Shown: positions 52,732 to 61,961, counted from the stretch's first letter. The stretch: 64,000 bases of DNA from JALSRD01 sp964476595 (GCA_964476595.1 CAYZCL010000146.1:27984-91983), one strand, 5' to 3'. The notes: generated by a model from the letters alone, not told the origin. Made by a program: numbers and translations.

Positions 52732-54456
52732 ATGCCAAACACCTTCGATCCCATCACCCTCGAGATTCTGTGGCAGCGGCTGGTGTCCATCGTGGACGAG
52801 GCCGACGCGTCGGTGGCGCGCACGGCTTTTTCCAGCCTGCTGCGCGACGCCCACGACTACACCTGCATGTTCACCGACAGCCGCGGCCAGGAGCTGGTGC
52901 AGGGCACCTTCTGCACCCCGGGCCAGGCCGGCGCCATGGCCATCGGCGTGAAAAAAATCATCCGCTCGCGCCCGCTGGAGGAGTACCGGCCCGGCGACGT
53001 GTTCATCGTCAACGACCCCTGGCTGCTGGCCGGCCACCTCAACGACGTGTGCGTGCTGAGCCCCATTTTTTTCAAGGACCGCCCGGTGGCCTTCACGGCC
53101 TGCGTGTTCCACCACTCGGACATCGGCGGCCGCGTGTCCTCGGACAACCGCGAGGTCTTCGAGGAGGGCCTCTTCATCCCGCCGCTCAAGCTCTACGACG
53201 CCGGAGAGCTCAACGAGGACGTGGTCCGCCTGATCCGCTGGAACGTGCGCACGCCCGAGGAGGTGGTGGGCGACATCCGCTCCCAGGTGGCCGCCAACCA
53301 CGTGTGCGCCCAGAAGGTCATCGAGATGATGCGCGACGAGGGACTCGACAGCCTGGACGACCTGGCCGACGAGATCATCGGCCGCACCGAGCGCAGCATG
53401 CGCGCCGCCATCGTCAAGATCCCCAACGGGGTCTACCCCTACGAAGGTGTCATCGAGGGCGCCGGCCAGCGCGACGACATCACCATCCGGCTGACGGTCA
53501 ACGTCCAGGACGACGAGATCCTGGTGGACTTCGACGGCACCTCGCCCCAGGTGGGCTGGGGCGTCAACGTGGTCTACAACTTCACCTACGCCTACGTTTT
53601 CATGGCCGTCAAGAGCGCCTTCGACCCCGACATCCCCATCAACGAGGGCGCCATCCGGCCGGTGCGCATGACGGCCCCCGAGGGCAGCATCGTCAACTGC
53701 AAGTTCCCGGCGGCCGTGGCGGCCCGCATGCAGGTGGGGCACTTCATGACCGAGATGGTCTTCAAGGCCCTGTCGGCGGCCGCGCCGGACAACATCATCG
53801 CCGGCAGCGGCGGCACCCCGGCCCAGACCAACATCTTCTACGGCAAACGCCACGACGGCCGGCCCTGGCACACCATGATCATCCGCGGCGGCGGCCTGGG
53901 CGCCAGCAGCCGCATGGACGGCCACCACTGCGCCATCTTCCCGGCCAACGGGGCCAACACCCCGGTGGAGATCTTCGAGAGCGACACGCCCCTGATCGTC
54001 GAATCGCGTGAACTGGTGTGCGACTCCGGCGGCCCGGGCCGCATGCGCGGCGGCATCGGTCGCAAGATGGTCATCCGCGTGCCGCAGGACGAAAAGGCGC
54101 CCCAGGGCCCCACCACAGTGGCGGTCCAGGCCGGACGCTTCCGCTACCCGCCCGAGGGGCTCTTCGGCGGAGGGCCCGGCGCCAGGGCGCAGTTTTTGAA
54201 AAACGGCCGGCCCGCCGACCCCAGCGGACTGACCTTCTGCGAACCCGGCGACGTGCTGGCTTTCTACAGCGCCGGCGGCGGCGGCTACGGCCCGCCGCAG
54301 GAGCGGGATCCCGAGGCCGTGGCCGCCGACGTGCGCAACGGCTACGTCAGCGTCGCGGGCGCCCGTCGTGACTACGCCGTGGCCGTTGACCCGCAGACGC
54401 TGCAGGTCGACACGACGCAAACCCGGAAACTGAGACAGGGTCAATCGCAAGCATAG
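52732..54456 (+). CDS. Hydantoinase/oxoprolinase HyuB-type subunit
   Basis: This 574-residue partner of HyuA begins with the family pattern DPITLEILWQRLVSIVDEAD and FSSLLRDAHDYTCMFTDSRG, then PGDVFIVNDPWLLAGHLNDV (metal-binding), FHHSDIGGRVSSDNREVFEE and the C-terminal SGGPGRMRGGIGRKMVIRVP. It is separated from hyuA by 167 AT-rich bases without a gene. Together they form the ATP-driven amidohydrolase or carboxylase. It ends in TAG. Confidence 0.92.
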   Translation: MPNTFDPITLEILWQRLVSIVDEADASVARTAFSSLLRDAHDYTCMFTDSRGQELVQGTFCTPGQAGAMAIGVKKIIRSRPLEEYRPGDVFIVNDPWLLAGHLNDVCVLSPIFFKDRPVAFTACVFHHSDIGGRVSSDNREVFEEGLFIPPLKLYDAGELNEDVVRLIRWNVRTPEEVVGDIRSQVAANHVCAQKVIEMMRDEGLDSLDDLADEIIGRTERSMRAAIVKIPNGVYPYEGVIEGAGQRDDITIRLTVNVQDDEILVDFDGTSPQVGWGVNVVYNFTYAYVFMAVKSAFDPDIPINEGAIRPVRMTAPEGSIVNCKFPAAVAARMQVGHFMTEMVFKALSAAAPDNIIAGSGGTPAQTNIFYGKRHDGRPWHTMIIRGGGLGASSRMDGHHCAIFPANGANTPVEIFESDTPLIVESRELVCDSGGPGRMRGGIGRKMVIRVPQDEKAPQGPTTVAVQAGRFRYPPEGLFGGGPGARAQFLKNGRPADPSGLTFCEPGDVLAFYSAGGGGYGPPQERDPEAVAADVRNGYVSVAGARRDYAVAVDPQTLQVDTTQTRKLRQGQSQA

Positions 54457-54466
54457 AGGAAGCACC

Positions 54467-55759
54467 ATGAAAAAATCTTTCATGCCCCCCTTCAAAACCA
54501 CCGAGGAACTGCGCGCCTACCAGCTCAAGGGCCTGCAGTGGACCGTCAACCACGCCTACCAGGGCAGCCCCTTCTACCGCGAAAAACTCGACGAGGCCGG
54601 GGTCAAACCCGGGGACATCCGGACCCTGGACGACATCCGGCGCCTGCCCTTCACCCAGGCCGACGACCTGCGCCGCGAGTACCCCTTCCCGCTGCTGTCG
54701 GTGCCCGTCGAGCAGGTGGTGCGCATCCACGCCTCTTCGGGCACCACCGGGCGCCGCAAGGTGCTGTGTTACACGCAGAAAGACATCGACGACTGGGTGC
54801 ACATGTTTGCGCGCTGCTACGAGATGGCGGGCCTCACCGAAGAGGACCGCGTGCAGATCGCCGTGGGCTACGGCATCTGGACGGCCGGGGCCGGCTTCCA
54901 GCTGGGCTGCGAGAAATTCGGCGCCATGGCCATCCCGGTGGGTCCCGGCAACATCGACCTGCAGTGCCGCTTCCTGGTGGACCTGCAGTCGACGGTCATG
55001 TGCTGCACGGCCTCCATGGGCCTGCTGATGGCCGAGGAGATCGACCGCCGCGGCCTGCGCGGACGCATCGCACTGAAAAAAATGATCTTCGGTTCCGAGC
55101 GCAGCAGCGACGCCATGCGCGAGCGCATCCGCACCCTCATCGGCCTGGAGGACATGTTCGACATCCCGGGCATGACCGAACTCTACGGCCCCGGCACGGG
55201 CCTGGACTGCCCCCGACACGAGGGCATCCACTACTGGGCCGACGCCTACATCCTGGAACTGCTGGACCCGGAGACCCTGGAACCGGTCAGGGACGGAGAG
55301 CCCGGCGAGATGGTGGTCACCACCCTGTCCAAGGAGGCCGCCCCGCTGATCCGCTACCGCACCCGGGACCTGACGCGCATGATCACCCGCCCCTGCTCCT
55401 GCGGCAGTGTGCTGCCCATGCACGACCGCATCCTGGGGCGCACCGACGACATGATCATCTTCCGGGCGGTAAACATCTATCCCGGACAGATCGACGAGAT
55501 TCTGTCATCCATCGAGGGCATCGGCAGCGAGTACCAGGTGGTGCTCGAACGCCGCGACGACGGCCGCGAGGCCATGACCGTGCGCGTGGAGTGCCAGCCC
55601 GACACCCCGGCCGATAAACGGCCGCAGATCGCGCAACAGATCGCCAAACAGATCAAGAGCGAACTCATGGTCAGCTGCGAGGTGGACCTGCTGGACTACG
55701 GCGGACTGCCGCGCTCGGAGCGAAAGTCCAAACGTATATTCGACAACCGGCCCCAGTAG
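54467..55759 (+). CDS. Phenylacetate-CoA ligase-like enzyme (PaaK family)
   Basis: This 430-residue adenylate-forming ligase has the phosphate-binding RIHASSGTTGRRKVLCYTQK at residues about 84-103, VGYGIWTAGAGFQLGCEKFG, MTELYGPGTGLDCPRHEGIH near 237 and RTRDLTRMITRPCSCGSVLP, ending in the small domain DDMIIFRAVNIYPGQIDEIL. It activates an aryl or related carboxylic acid to its CoA thioester using ATP. It lies 10 bases after hyuB. Aryl-acid activation agrees with the molybdenum enzymes on both sides. Confidence 0.92.
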   Translation: MKKSFMPPFKTTEELRAYQLKGLQWTVNHAYQGSPFYREKLDEAGVKPGDIRTLDDIRRLPFTQADDLRREYPFPLLSVPVEQVVRIHASSGTTGRRKVLCYTQKDIDDWVHMFARCYEMAGLTEEDRVQIAVGYGIWTAGAGFQLGCEKFGAMAIPVGPGNIDLQCRFLVDLQSTVMCCTASMGLLMAEEIDRRGLRGRIALKKMIFGSERSSDAMRERIRTLIGLEDMFDIPGMTELYGPGTGLDCPRHEGIHYWADAYILELLDPETLEPVRDGEPGEMVVTTLSKEAAPLIRYRTRDLTRMITRPCSCGSVLPMHDRILGRTDDMIIFRAVNIYPGQIDEILSSIEGIGSEYQVVLERRDDGREAMTVRVECQPDTPADKRPQIAQQIAKQIKSELMVSCEVDLLDYGGLPRSERKSKRIFDNRPQ

Positions 55760-55792
55760 GCGGCTGCGATCACCCAACGGGAGAAATCGGTA

Positions 55793-56704
55793 ATGCCGAA
55801 GACATTCACCTACCTGGTACCCAAAACCCTGGACGAGGCCATCAGCCTGCACGAATCCCACCAGGCCCCGGGCGGTGCCGCCTACATCGCCGGCGGCACC
55901 GACGTGCTGCTCAAGATCCGGGAGGGCAGGCTGCAGCCCGACGTCCTGATCTCGCTGAAGCACATCCTGGGGCAGGACCGGCCCATGTTGAACCCCGACA
56001 CCGGCGAACTCTACATCGGGGCCTTCGTCACCCACCGTGCCATCGAGAAATCGGCCCTGGTGCGCCAGCGCTACCCGGTCCTGCACGACGCCGTCAAGAA
56101 CATCGGCTCGGTGCAGGTGCGCAATGTGGCCACCATCGGCGGCAACCTGGTCAACGCCGTGCCGTCGGCCGACGGGGCCATCCCCCTGATCGTGCTGGAC
56201 GCCACCGTCAACATTTACGGCACCAAGGGGCTGCGCTCGGTGGACCTGGTGCACTTCTTCCTGGGGCCCGGGCAGACCGTGCTGGAAAAGGGCGAGATCC
56301 TCACCGAGATCGTGGTGCCGCCGCTGGCGCCGCGCACCGGCAGCGCCTACGTCAAGTTCGGGCGCCGCAAGGCCATGGAACTGCCCCTTCTGGGGGTGGG
56401 CGTGCTGCTGAGCCTGGAAGAAGACATGCGCACCTGCGCCAGGGTGCGCATCGGCCTGGGCGTGGCCGCGCCGACGCCCATGCGCGCCTTCGGGGCCGAG
56501 CGTTTTCTGCGGGGCAAACCCGTCACCGAGGAGAACCTGGCCGAGGCCGGCAGCATCGCCGCCGAGGAGGCGCGCGTGCGCGACAGCATCCGCGGCGTGG
56601 CCTGGTACCGCCGCGAACTGGTGGGCGTGCTGGTGCGCCGCATGGGGGCCAAGTGCATGGAAAGAATACGGTCGAGGGCTAAAGAACAACTGGGGAGCGA
56701 ATGA
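55793..56704 (+). CDS. Molybdenum hydroxylase 3, FAD subunit
   Basis: This 303-residue CoxM-type subunit has IAGGTDVLLKIREG near residue 33 and VATIGGNLVNAVPSADGAIP near 119, with a normal C-terminal domain and no extra cysteine insert. Its small and large partners are 775 bases downstream, beyond an inverted toxin-antitoxin pair. In the other two sets the three genes are contiguous, so an insertion is likely. Confidence 0.92.
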   Translation: MPKTFTYLVPKTLDEAISLHESHQAPGGAAYIAGGTDVLLKIREGRLQPDVLISLKHILGQDRPMLNPDTGELYIGAFVTHRAIEKSALVRQRYPVLHDAVKNIGSVQVRNVATIGGNLVNAVPSADGAIPLIVLDATVNIYGTKGLRSVDLVHFFLGPGQTVLEKGEILTEIVVPPLAPRTGSAYVKFGRRKAMELPLLGVGVLLSLEEDMRTCARVRIGLGVAAPTPMRAFGAERFLRGKPVTEENLAEAGSIAAEEARVRDSIRGVAWYRRELVGVLVRRMGAKCMERIRSRAKEQLGSE

Positions 56705-56771
56705 TTTGCGGCAGGTGGAAACAGGCTTTCAGTACCGATAATCCGGACAGGCGAAGCCCTGGGGGCATGCC

Positions 56772-57050
56772 TCAGGCGGCCTGGGTGACTTCGGATTTGA
56801 TTTGATCTCCCTTCGCCTTTTCCACCAACGCCAGCTCATAGCGTGTCTGGAGGTTCATCCAGAATTGGGGGCTGTTTCCAAAATAGCAAGCCAGGCGAAG
56901 CGCCGTTTCCGCGGAAATACCCCTTTTCTGGTTGATGATCTGGGAGATTCGCCCCGACGGCACACGCAGCGCCAATGCCAATCGATTGGCAGAGATGTTG
57001 CGGGCCTGGAGTTCTCTTTTCAATATACGTCCGGGATGGATTGGTTTCAT
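56772..57050 (-). CDS. higA: HigA-type antitoxin
   Basis: This 92-residue protein is a helix-turn-helix antitoxin of the HigA/VapI group. Its pattern HPGRILKRELQARNISANRL followed by ALALRVPSGRISQIINQKRG and ISAETALRLACYFGNSPQFW is diagnostic. It neutralises the toxin encoded just upstream (4 bases apart) and likely represses the shared promoter. The toxin-first order is typical of higBA. Confidence 0.92.
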   Translation of the reverse strand: MKPIHPGRILKRELQARNISANRLALALRVPSGRISQIINQKRGISAETALRLACYFGNSPQFWMNLQTRYELALVEKAKGDQIKSEVTQAA

Positions 57051-57054
57051 GGTT

Positions 57055-57342
57055 TCATCCTTTGTGGTAATCGACTATTTGAACATCGAAAGCGTTTCCG
57101 TCTTCAAATCGAAAACATATGCGCCACGGCCCGTTGACTGAAATAGCCCATTGGCCTTTTCGATTTCCGGAAAGCTTGTGCAAATGCACACTTTTAAGGG
57201 GACTGATATCACTTAATGAGGTTGCGGCATCCAGGACCGCCAGCATTTCTTCGGCAGCTTCGATATCAAGGCCGCCGAACTTTGTTGTTTTGCCCGATTC
57301 AAAGAAACGACGGCTTCGCCCATCGGCAAAAGATTTGATCAT
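57055..57342 (-). CDS. higB: HigB-type toxin (RelE-fold mRNA interferase)
   Basis: This 95-residue toxin begins IKSFADGRSRRFFESGKTTK and has SVHLHKLSGNRKGQWAISVN with WRICFRFEDGNAFDVQIVDY, as in HigB/YoeB-like RelE-fold ribosome-dependent mRNA interferases. The ATG lies only 6 bases downstream of a strong -10 box, so the message may be leaderless. The pair runs opposite to the catabolic genes it separates. Confidence 0.92.
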   Translation of the reverse strand: MIKSFADGRSRRFFESGKTTKFGGLDIEAAEEMLAVLDAATSLSDISPLKSVHLHKLSGNRKGQWAISVNGPWRICFRFEDGNAFDVQIVDYHKG

Positions 57343-57348
57343 AATTTG

Positions 57349-57377
57349 ATTTTATTACGTTATTCGTTATACGTCAA
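57349..57377 (-). promoter_or_regulatory. higBA promoter
   Basis: On the minus strand, TTGACG (57377-57372) and TAAAAT (57354-57349) are separated by exactly 17 bases. The spacer contains a repeated CGTTAT element (plus-strand reading) that may be the HigA operator. The expected start coincides with the higB ATG. Confidence 0.75.
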
Positions 57378-57479
57378 GGATACAACTGTCATTGAACAAC
57401 TGTGGTGTGTGGTGGGAGAAAAATTCACCTCTTCCGTGACAGAAAGGCTACGGTAAATTGAAACAGGAGCCGGCATGCT

Positions 57480-58004
57480 ATGAGACACGAGATCCGCTTT
57501 GAGCTGAACGGCAACGAGGTCACCGTCGAGATCGAGGACCACTGGACGCTGCTGCACCTGCTGCGCGAGGAGCTGGGGCTCACCGGCACCAAGGAGGGCT
57601 GCGGCGTCGGCGAGTGCGGCGCCTGCACCGTGCTGGTGGACGGCATGGCCGTCAACAGCTGCATCTTCCTGGCGGCCGAGGCCCAGGGACGGAAGGTGAC
57701 CACCATCGAGGGCCTGGCCTCGCCGGACGGCAGGCTGCACCCCATCCAGGAGGCCTTCATCGAACACGGCGCCATCCAGTGCGGCTTCTGCTCACCGGGC
57801 ATGATCCTGTCGGCCAAGGCCCTGCTGGACGAAACACCCCGTCCCGATGAGGACGACATCCGCGAGGCCATCGCCGGCAACATCTGCCGCTGCACCGGCT
57901 ACGTACAGATCATCGAAGCCATCGCAGCGGCGGGCAGGGGACCGGCCGAAGACGTCAAGGTCATGGCCTGGCAGAGCGCAAACGACAAATCCGAGGGGAA
58001 ATAG
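57480..58004 (+). CDS. Molybdenum hydroxylase 3, [2Fe-2S] subunit
   Basis: This 174-residue subunit has EGCGVGECGACTVLVDGMAV near residue 39 and CGFCSPGMILSAKALL with NICRCTGYVQIIEAI, so two [2Fe-2S] clusters are intact. The large subunit starts 3 bases after its TAG stop. ATG 57480 is at the edge of an AT-rich patch with no strong ribosome site, consistent with a gene once translated in an unbroken operon with the FAD subunit. Confidence 0.92.
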   Translation: MRHEIRFELNGNEVTVEIEDHWTLLHLLREELGLTGTKEGCGVGECGACTVLVDGMAVNSCIFLAAEAQGRKVTTIEGLASPDGRLHPIQEAFIEHGAIQCGFCSPGMILSAKALLDETPRPDEDDIREAIAGNICRCTGYVQIIEAIAAAGRGPAEDVKVMAWQSANDKSEGK

Positions 58005-58007
58005 CCC

Positions 58008-60326
58008 ATGACTGAACTGCACACCGTCGGCAAGAGAGTCCCCAAGCTGGACGCCGTCGAGAAGGCCACGGGGCAGTCCCAATACATCCAGGACGTCAAG
58101 ATCCCGGGCATGCTCTACGGCAAGATCCTGTACAGCCGTTATCCCCACGCCCGCATCGTCAACATCGACGTGTCGCGGGCCCAAAAGCTGCCCGGCGTGC
58201 GCGCCGTGCTCACCGGCGAGGACATCCCGCCCATCCGCATGGGGGTCTACAAGGACAACCCGCCGCTCAAGGCCGGCAAGGTGCGTTCCATGCGCGATGA
58301 GGTGGCCGCCGTGGCGGCCGTGGACCCCGACACGGCCAGGGAGGCGCTGGAACTCATCGAGGTGACCTACGAGGCCCTGCCCGGGGTGTTCGACCCCGAG
58401 ACGGCCATGGGGCCCGACGCGCCCCTGATCCACGAGGAGCACAAGACCAACATCCTCCGGATGCCCTGGAAGCTGCACTACGGCGACGTCAAAGCCGCCC
58501 GCAAGGAAGCCCGCCACGTGGTCGAGGACCGTTTCCACGCCACCTGGGTGACCCACTGCTGCCTGAGCACCAGCGGCTGCATCGCGCAGTTCGACCAGGC
58601 CAACAACCTGACGGTCTACAGCAACACCCAGATCCCCTCGCTGGCCCAGAAGGACTTCCTGTCGGCGCTCAAGGTCATGGGGCTGCCGGGGCGCCGCGTG
58701 CGGGTCATCAAGCCCGTCATCGGCGGCGGCTTCGGCAGCAAGCTGGACACCTACGCCTACGAGCACATCGCCATCCTGCTGGCCTACGCCACACGCAAGC
58801 CGGTGCGCATCGTCTTCGACCGCGAGGAGGAGTTCATCGCCACCTCCACCCGCCAGCCGGCCATCATGGACATCGCCCAGGGCTGCGACGAAAACGGCCG
58901 CCTGCTCTTCCGCGACATCACCATGATCCTGGACAACGGGGCCTACACCTCCTGGGGCGCCACCACGCCCTCGGTCATGATGATGCCCATCACCTCGCTC
59001 TACCGCGTGCCCAACGTGCGCTACCGGGCCCGCTGCGTCTACACCAACAACACCTACGCCCAGGCCATGCGCGGCTACGGCAACCCCCAGGCCACCTTCG
59101 CCATCGAGAGCGCCATGGACATGCTGGCCGAAAAGGCCGGCATCGACCCGGTGGAATTCCGGCGCATCAACGCCAACCGGCCCGGCGAAGTCAGTCCCCA
59201 GGGTTTCCGCATCACCACCTGCGGCCTTTCCGAGTGCATCGACGAGACCGTGCGCCGTATTGACCCGCAGGCGCCCCGGCAAAAGGGCGAAGGCGTGGGC
59301 TTCGCCTCGCTGATCCACGTGGGCGGCGGCGCGCGGGTGTACAAGTCCGACGGCTGCGGCACCATCATCAAGATGAACGACTACGCCCAGGTGGACGTCT
59401 TCACCGGGGCCACGGACATGGGCCAGGGGGCCGACACGGTCATCGCCCAGATCGTGGCCGAGCAGCTGGGTCTGGGCGTCGAAAACATCAACGTGATCCA
59501 CACCGACACCGATGTCTGTCCCTGGGACGTGGGCGCCCACGCCAGCCGCACCACCTTCATCGCCGGCAACTCCGCCCTGGGGGCGGCCGCCAGGCTTCAC
59601 GACCGGATCGTGGAGATCGCATCGCGCGTGCTGGAGGCGCCGCCGGAGATCCTGGAACTGCGCGACGGCAAGGTGGTTCCGCGGGAAAACCCGGAAAAGG
59701 CGGTGCCCATCGACAAGCTGCTGCGCAAGGCGCACTTCAGCCCCGGCGGCACCATGCTCATGGCGGACTACTTCTACGACCCGCACAACGAGAACCTGGA
59801 CCGCGAGTTCAAGGGCAACCTCTCCATGACCTACACCTTCGGCACCCACGGCGTGCGGGTGCGCGTGGACGAAGAGACCGGCAAGGTGGAAATCCTCCAG
59901 TACGTGGCGGCCCACGACGTGGGCCGGGCCATCAACCCCATGCTGCTGGAGGGGCAGGTGTACGGCGGGGTGATGATGGGCGTCGGCTACGCCCTGACCG
60001 AACAGCTCATCCTGGAAAAGGGCGAGATCATGAACCCCAACTTCCGGGACTACAAGATTCTTACGGCCAAGGACGCCGTGCCCATCGAGGCGCCCGTGAT
60101 CGAAACCCTGGACCACGACGGACCGTACGGCGCCAAGGGCATCGGCGAGCCGGGCTGCGTGCCCACGGCGCCGGCTATCGCCAACGCCATCTACGACGCC
60201 GTGGGGGTCCGCATCCGGGAGCTGCCCATCACGCCCGAGCGCGTGCTGGCGGCCCTCAAGCGCAAGAGGGGCGAGACCTCATGCGGCATCGATCCGCTGA
60301 CGGAAAAGCCCCACGATTGTTCCTAG
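58008..60326 (+). CDS. Molybdenum hydroxylase 3, molybdopterin subunit
   Basis: This 772-residue large subunit of the xanthine dehydrogenase family has PVIGGGFGSKLDTYAYEHIA, AMRGYGNPQATFAIESAMDM, DMGQGADTVIAQIVAEQLG and the C-terminal GPYGAKGIGEPGCVPTAPAI, which retains the catalytic glutamate missing from enzyme 2. It should hydroxylate a ring or an aldehyde. The FAD subunit is upstream beyond higBA. The gene ends in TAG, and the TRAP binding protein follows 40 bases later, so its substrate may be what the TRAP system imports. Confidence 0.93.
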   Translation: MTELHTVGKRVPKLDAVEKATGQSQYIQDVKIPGMLYGKILYSRYPHARIVNIDVSRAQKLPGVRAVLTGEDIPPIRMGVYKDNPPLKAGKVRSMRDEVAAVAAVDPDTAREALELIEVTYEALPGVFDPETAMGPDAPLIHEEHKTNILRMPWKLHYGDVKAARKEARHVVEDRFHATWVTHCCLSTSGCIAQFDQANNLTVYSNTQIPSLAQKDFLSALKVMGLPGRRVRVIKPVIGGGFGSKLDTYAYEHIAILLAYATRKPVRIVFDREEEFIATSTRQPAIMDIAQGCDENGRLLFRDITMILDNGAYTSWGATTPSVMMMPITSLYRVPNVRYRARCVYTNNTYAQAMRGYGNPQATFAIESAMDMLAEKAGIDPVEFRRINANRPGEVSPQGFRITTCGLSECIDETVRRIDPQAPRQKGEGVGFASLIHVGGGARVYKSDGCGTIIKMNDYAQVDVFTGATDMGQGADTVIAQIVAEQLGLGVENINVIHTDTDVCPWDVGAHASRTTFIAGNSALGAAARLHDRIVEIASRVLEAPPEILELRDGKVVPRENPEKAVPIDKLLRKAHFSPGGTMLMADYFYDPHNENLDREFKGNLSMTYTFGTHGVRVRVDEETGKVEILQYVAAHDVGRAINPMLLEGQVYGGVMMGVGYALTEQLILEKGEIMNPNFRDYKILTAKDAVPIEAPVIETLDHDGPYGAKGIGEPGCVPTAPAIANAIYDAVGVRIRELPITPERVLAALKRKRGETSCGIDPLTEKPHDCS

Positions 60327-60366
60327 CCCGTAACCCGTTAACCGCATGCAAGAAGGGAGGAGCGTC

Positions 60367-61392
60367 ATGAAAAAACAGTTTCTGCTGATCCTGGCCGCCG
60401 TTTTCCTGGCCGTGACGGTGATCGGCGTGTGCCGGCCGGCCCCGGCCACCGCCGGCCCCATCACGTTGAGCTACGCCAATTTCCCGCCGGCCCCCACCTT
60501 CCCCTGCGTCCAGATGGAGCGCTGGAAAAAAGAGGTCGAAAAGCGCACCAAGGGCAAGGTCAAGGTGAACACCTTTCCGGGCGGCACCCTGCTGGGCGCC
60601 AAGAACATGATGGACGGCGTCATCTCGGGCCAGGCCGACATCGGCAACCTGTGCATGGCCTACCAGCCCGGGCGTTTCGTGATCACCAACGCCACCAGTC
60701 TGCCCCTGGGGATCCCCAACGCCACGGTGGGCAGCCTGGTGCTGTGGGATCTCTACCAGAAGTACAAGCCCAAGAGCTTCGCCAAGGTCAAGGTGCTGAC
60801 CATGTTCACCACCGCACCGGCCAACATCATGTCCAAGATTCCCATCCGCACCCTGGCCGACATCAAGGGCGTGGACCTGCGCGCATCGGGCGGGGCCGCC
60901 CAGATCCTCAAGGCCTGGGGCGCCAACCAGGTGGGCATGCCCATGTCGGCCACGCCCGAGGCCCTGCAGAAGGGCGTGGTCAAGGGCCTGTTCTCCTCGC
61001 TGGAGGTGATGAAGGACTTCAAGTTCGCCGAGATCTGCAAGTACGTCACCCTGACCAACACGGTCATCTACCCCTTCGCCGTGGTCATGAACATGGACTC
61101 CTGGAACAAGCTGCCCGACGACGTCAAGAAGGTGTTCGACGACCTTTCCTTCGACCAGGCGGCCTGGACCGGCAATTACATGGACAACCACGTCAAGGAA
61201 GCCATCGCATGGTCCAAGGATGCCCAGAAAGTGGAGTTCATCCAGCTGTCCAAGGATGAAAAGGCCAAGTGGGACGCTCGCCTGGCGCCCATCACCGAAA
61301 AGTGGATCAAAAAGGCCAAAGCCGACGGGTACCCGGCCGAGGCCATCGTCAAGGACATCCAGGCCTTCATCAAGAAACACGAAACCAAGTAG
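60367..61392 (+). CDS. dctP: TRAP transporter, periplasmic binding protein (DctP)
   Basis: This 341-residue protein has a signal peptide (MKKQFLLILAAVFLAVTVIG, cleavage near residue 30) and the DctP pattern ERWKKEVEKRTKGKVKVNTF, PGGTLLGAKNMMDGVISGQA and VDLRASGGAAQILKAWGANQ, whose arginine binds the carboxylate of the ligand. It captures an organic acid in the periplasm. AAGGGAGGAG precedes the ATG. The gene ends in TAG. Confidence 0.92.
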   Translation: MKKQFLLILAAVFLAVTVIGVCRPAPATAGPITLSYANFPPAPTFPCVQMERWKKEVEKRTKGKVKVNTFPGGTLLGAKNMMDGVISGQADIGNLCMAYQPGRFVITNATSLPLGIPNATVGSLVLWDLYQKYKPKSFAKVKVLTMFTTAPANIMSKIPIRTLADIKGVDLRASGGAAQILKAWGANQVGMPMSATPEALQKGVVKGLFSSLEVMKDFKFAEICKYVTLTNTVIYPFAVVMNMDSWNKLPDDVKKVFDDLSFDQAAWTGNYMDNHVKEAIAWSKDAQKVEFIQLSKDEKAKWDARLAPITEKWIKKAKADGYPAEAIVKDIQAFIKKHETK

Positions 61393-61429
61393 GGAGCGGG
61401 CGGGCACCGCCTCCGCCACCTGAACCTTC

Positions 61430-61456
61430 GCGGGGATGCCGCGGCGGCATCCCCGC
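61430..61456 (+). other. Intercistronic hairpin between dctP and dctQ
   Basis: GCGGGGATGCC and GGCATCCCCGC form a perfect 11-base stem with a 5-base loop. It ends just before the dctQ ribosome site (GGAG at 61458) and has no T-run. Such hairpins usually protect the upstream message so that the binding protein is made in excess. Confidence 0.7.
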
Positions 61457-61466
61457 CGGAGACCGC

Positions 61467-61961
61467 ATGCAGACACTCAACCGCATCAACGACTTCCTCA
61501 ACCGGCTGCTGCTCTGGATCGGCGGGCTGTTCCTGGTGGGCATGATCCTGATCACCTGCGCCAACATCTTCTTCCGCATCGTGTGGGTGCCGGTGCGCGG
61601 CACCTTCGAACTGATGGGCTTCTTCGGCGCCGTGGTGGCGGCCTTTTCCCTGGGCTACACCCAGAAAAAGCGGGGCCACATCGCCGTGGACGTGCTGATC
61701 AACACCTTTTCGGCCCGCACCCGGCGGGTTCTCTCGGCGGTCAACAGCCTCGTCTGCCTGCTCTTCTTCGGGGCCGCCGCCTGGCAGCTGACCGTCAAGG
61801 CCCACACCCTGATGGCCACCGGCGAGGTCACCGAGACGCTGCGCATCATCTACTACCCTTTCACCTACGCCGTGGCCCTGGGCTGCACCGTGCTGTGCCT
61901 GTCGCTGCTCACGGACTTCATCCAGGCCCTGTGGGGCGGCGAGGAGGGAAAACAGCCTTGA
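61467..61961 (+). CDS. dctQ: TRAP transporter, small membrane subunit (DctQ)
   Basis: This 164-residue protein has four membrane helices starting at about residue 17 (WIGGLFLVGMILITCANIFF) and the conserved RGTFELMGFFGAVVAAF and QKKRGHIAVDVLI between helices 2 and 3, typical of DctQ. It stabilises the large permease. Its stop overlaps the dctM start by 4 bases. Confidence 0.9.
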   Translation: MQTLNRINDFLNRLLLWIGGLFLVGMILITCANIFFRIVWVPVRGTFELMGFFGAVVAAFSLGYTQKKRGHIAVDVLINTFSARTRRVLSAVNSLVCLLFFGAAAWQLTVKAHTLMATGEVTETLRIIYYPFTYAVALGCTVLCLSLLTDFIQALWGGEEGKQP

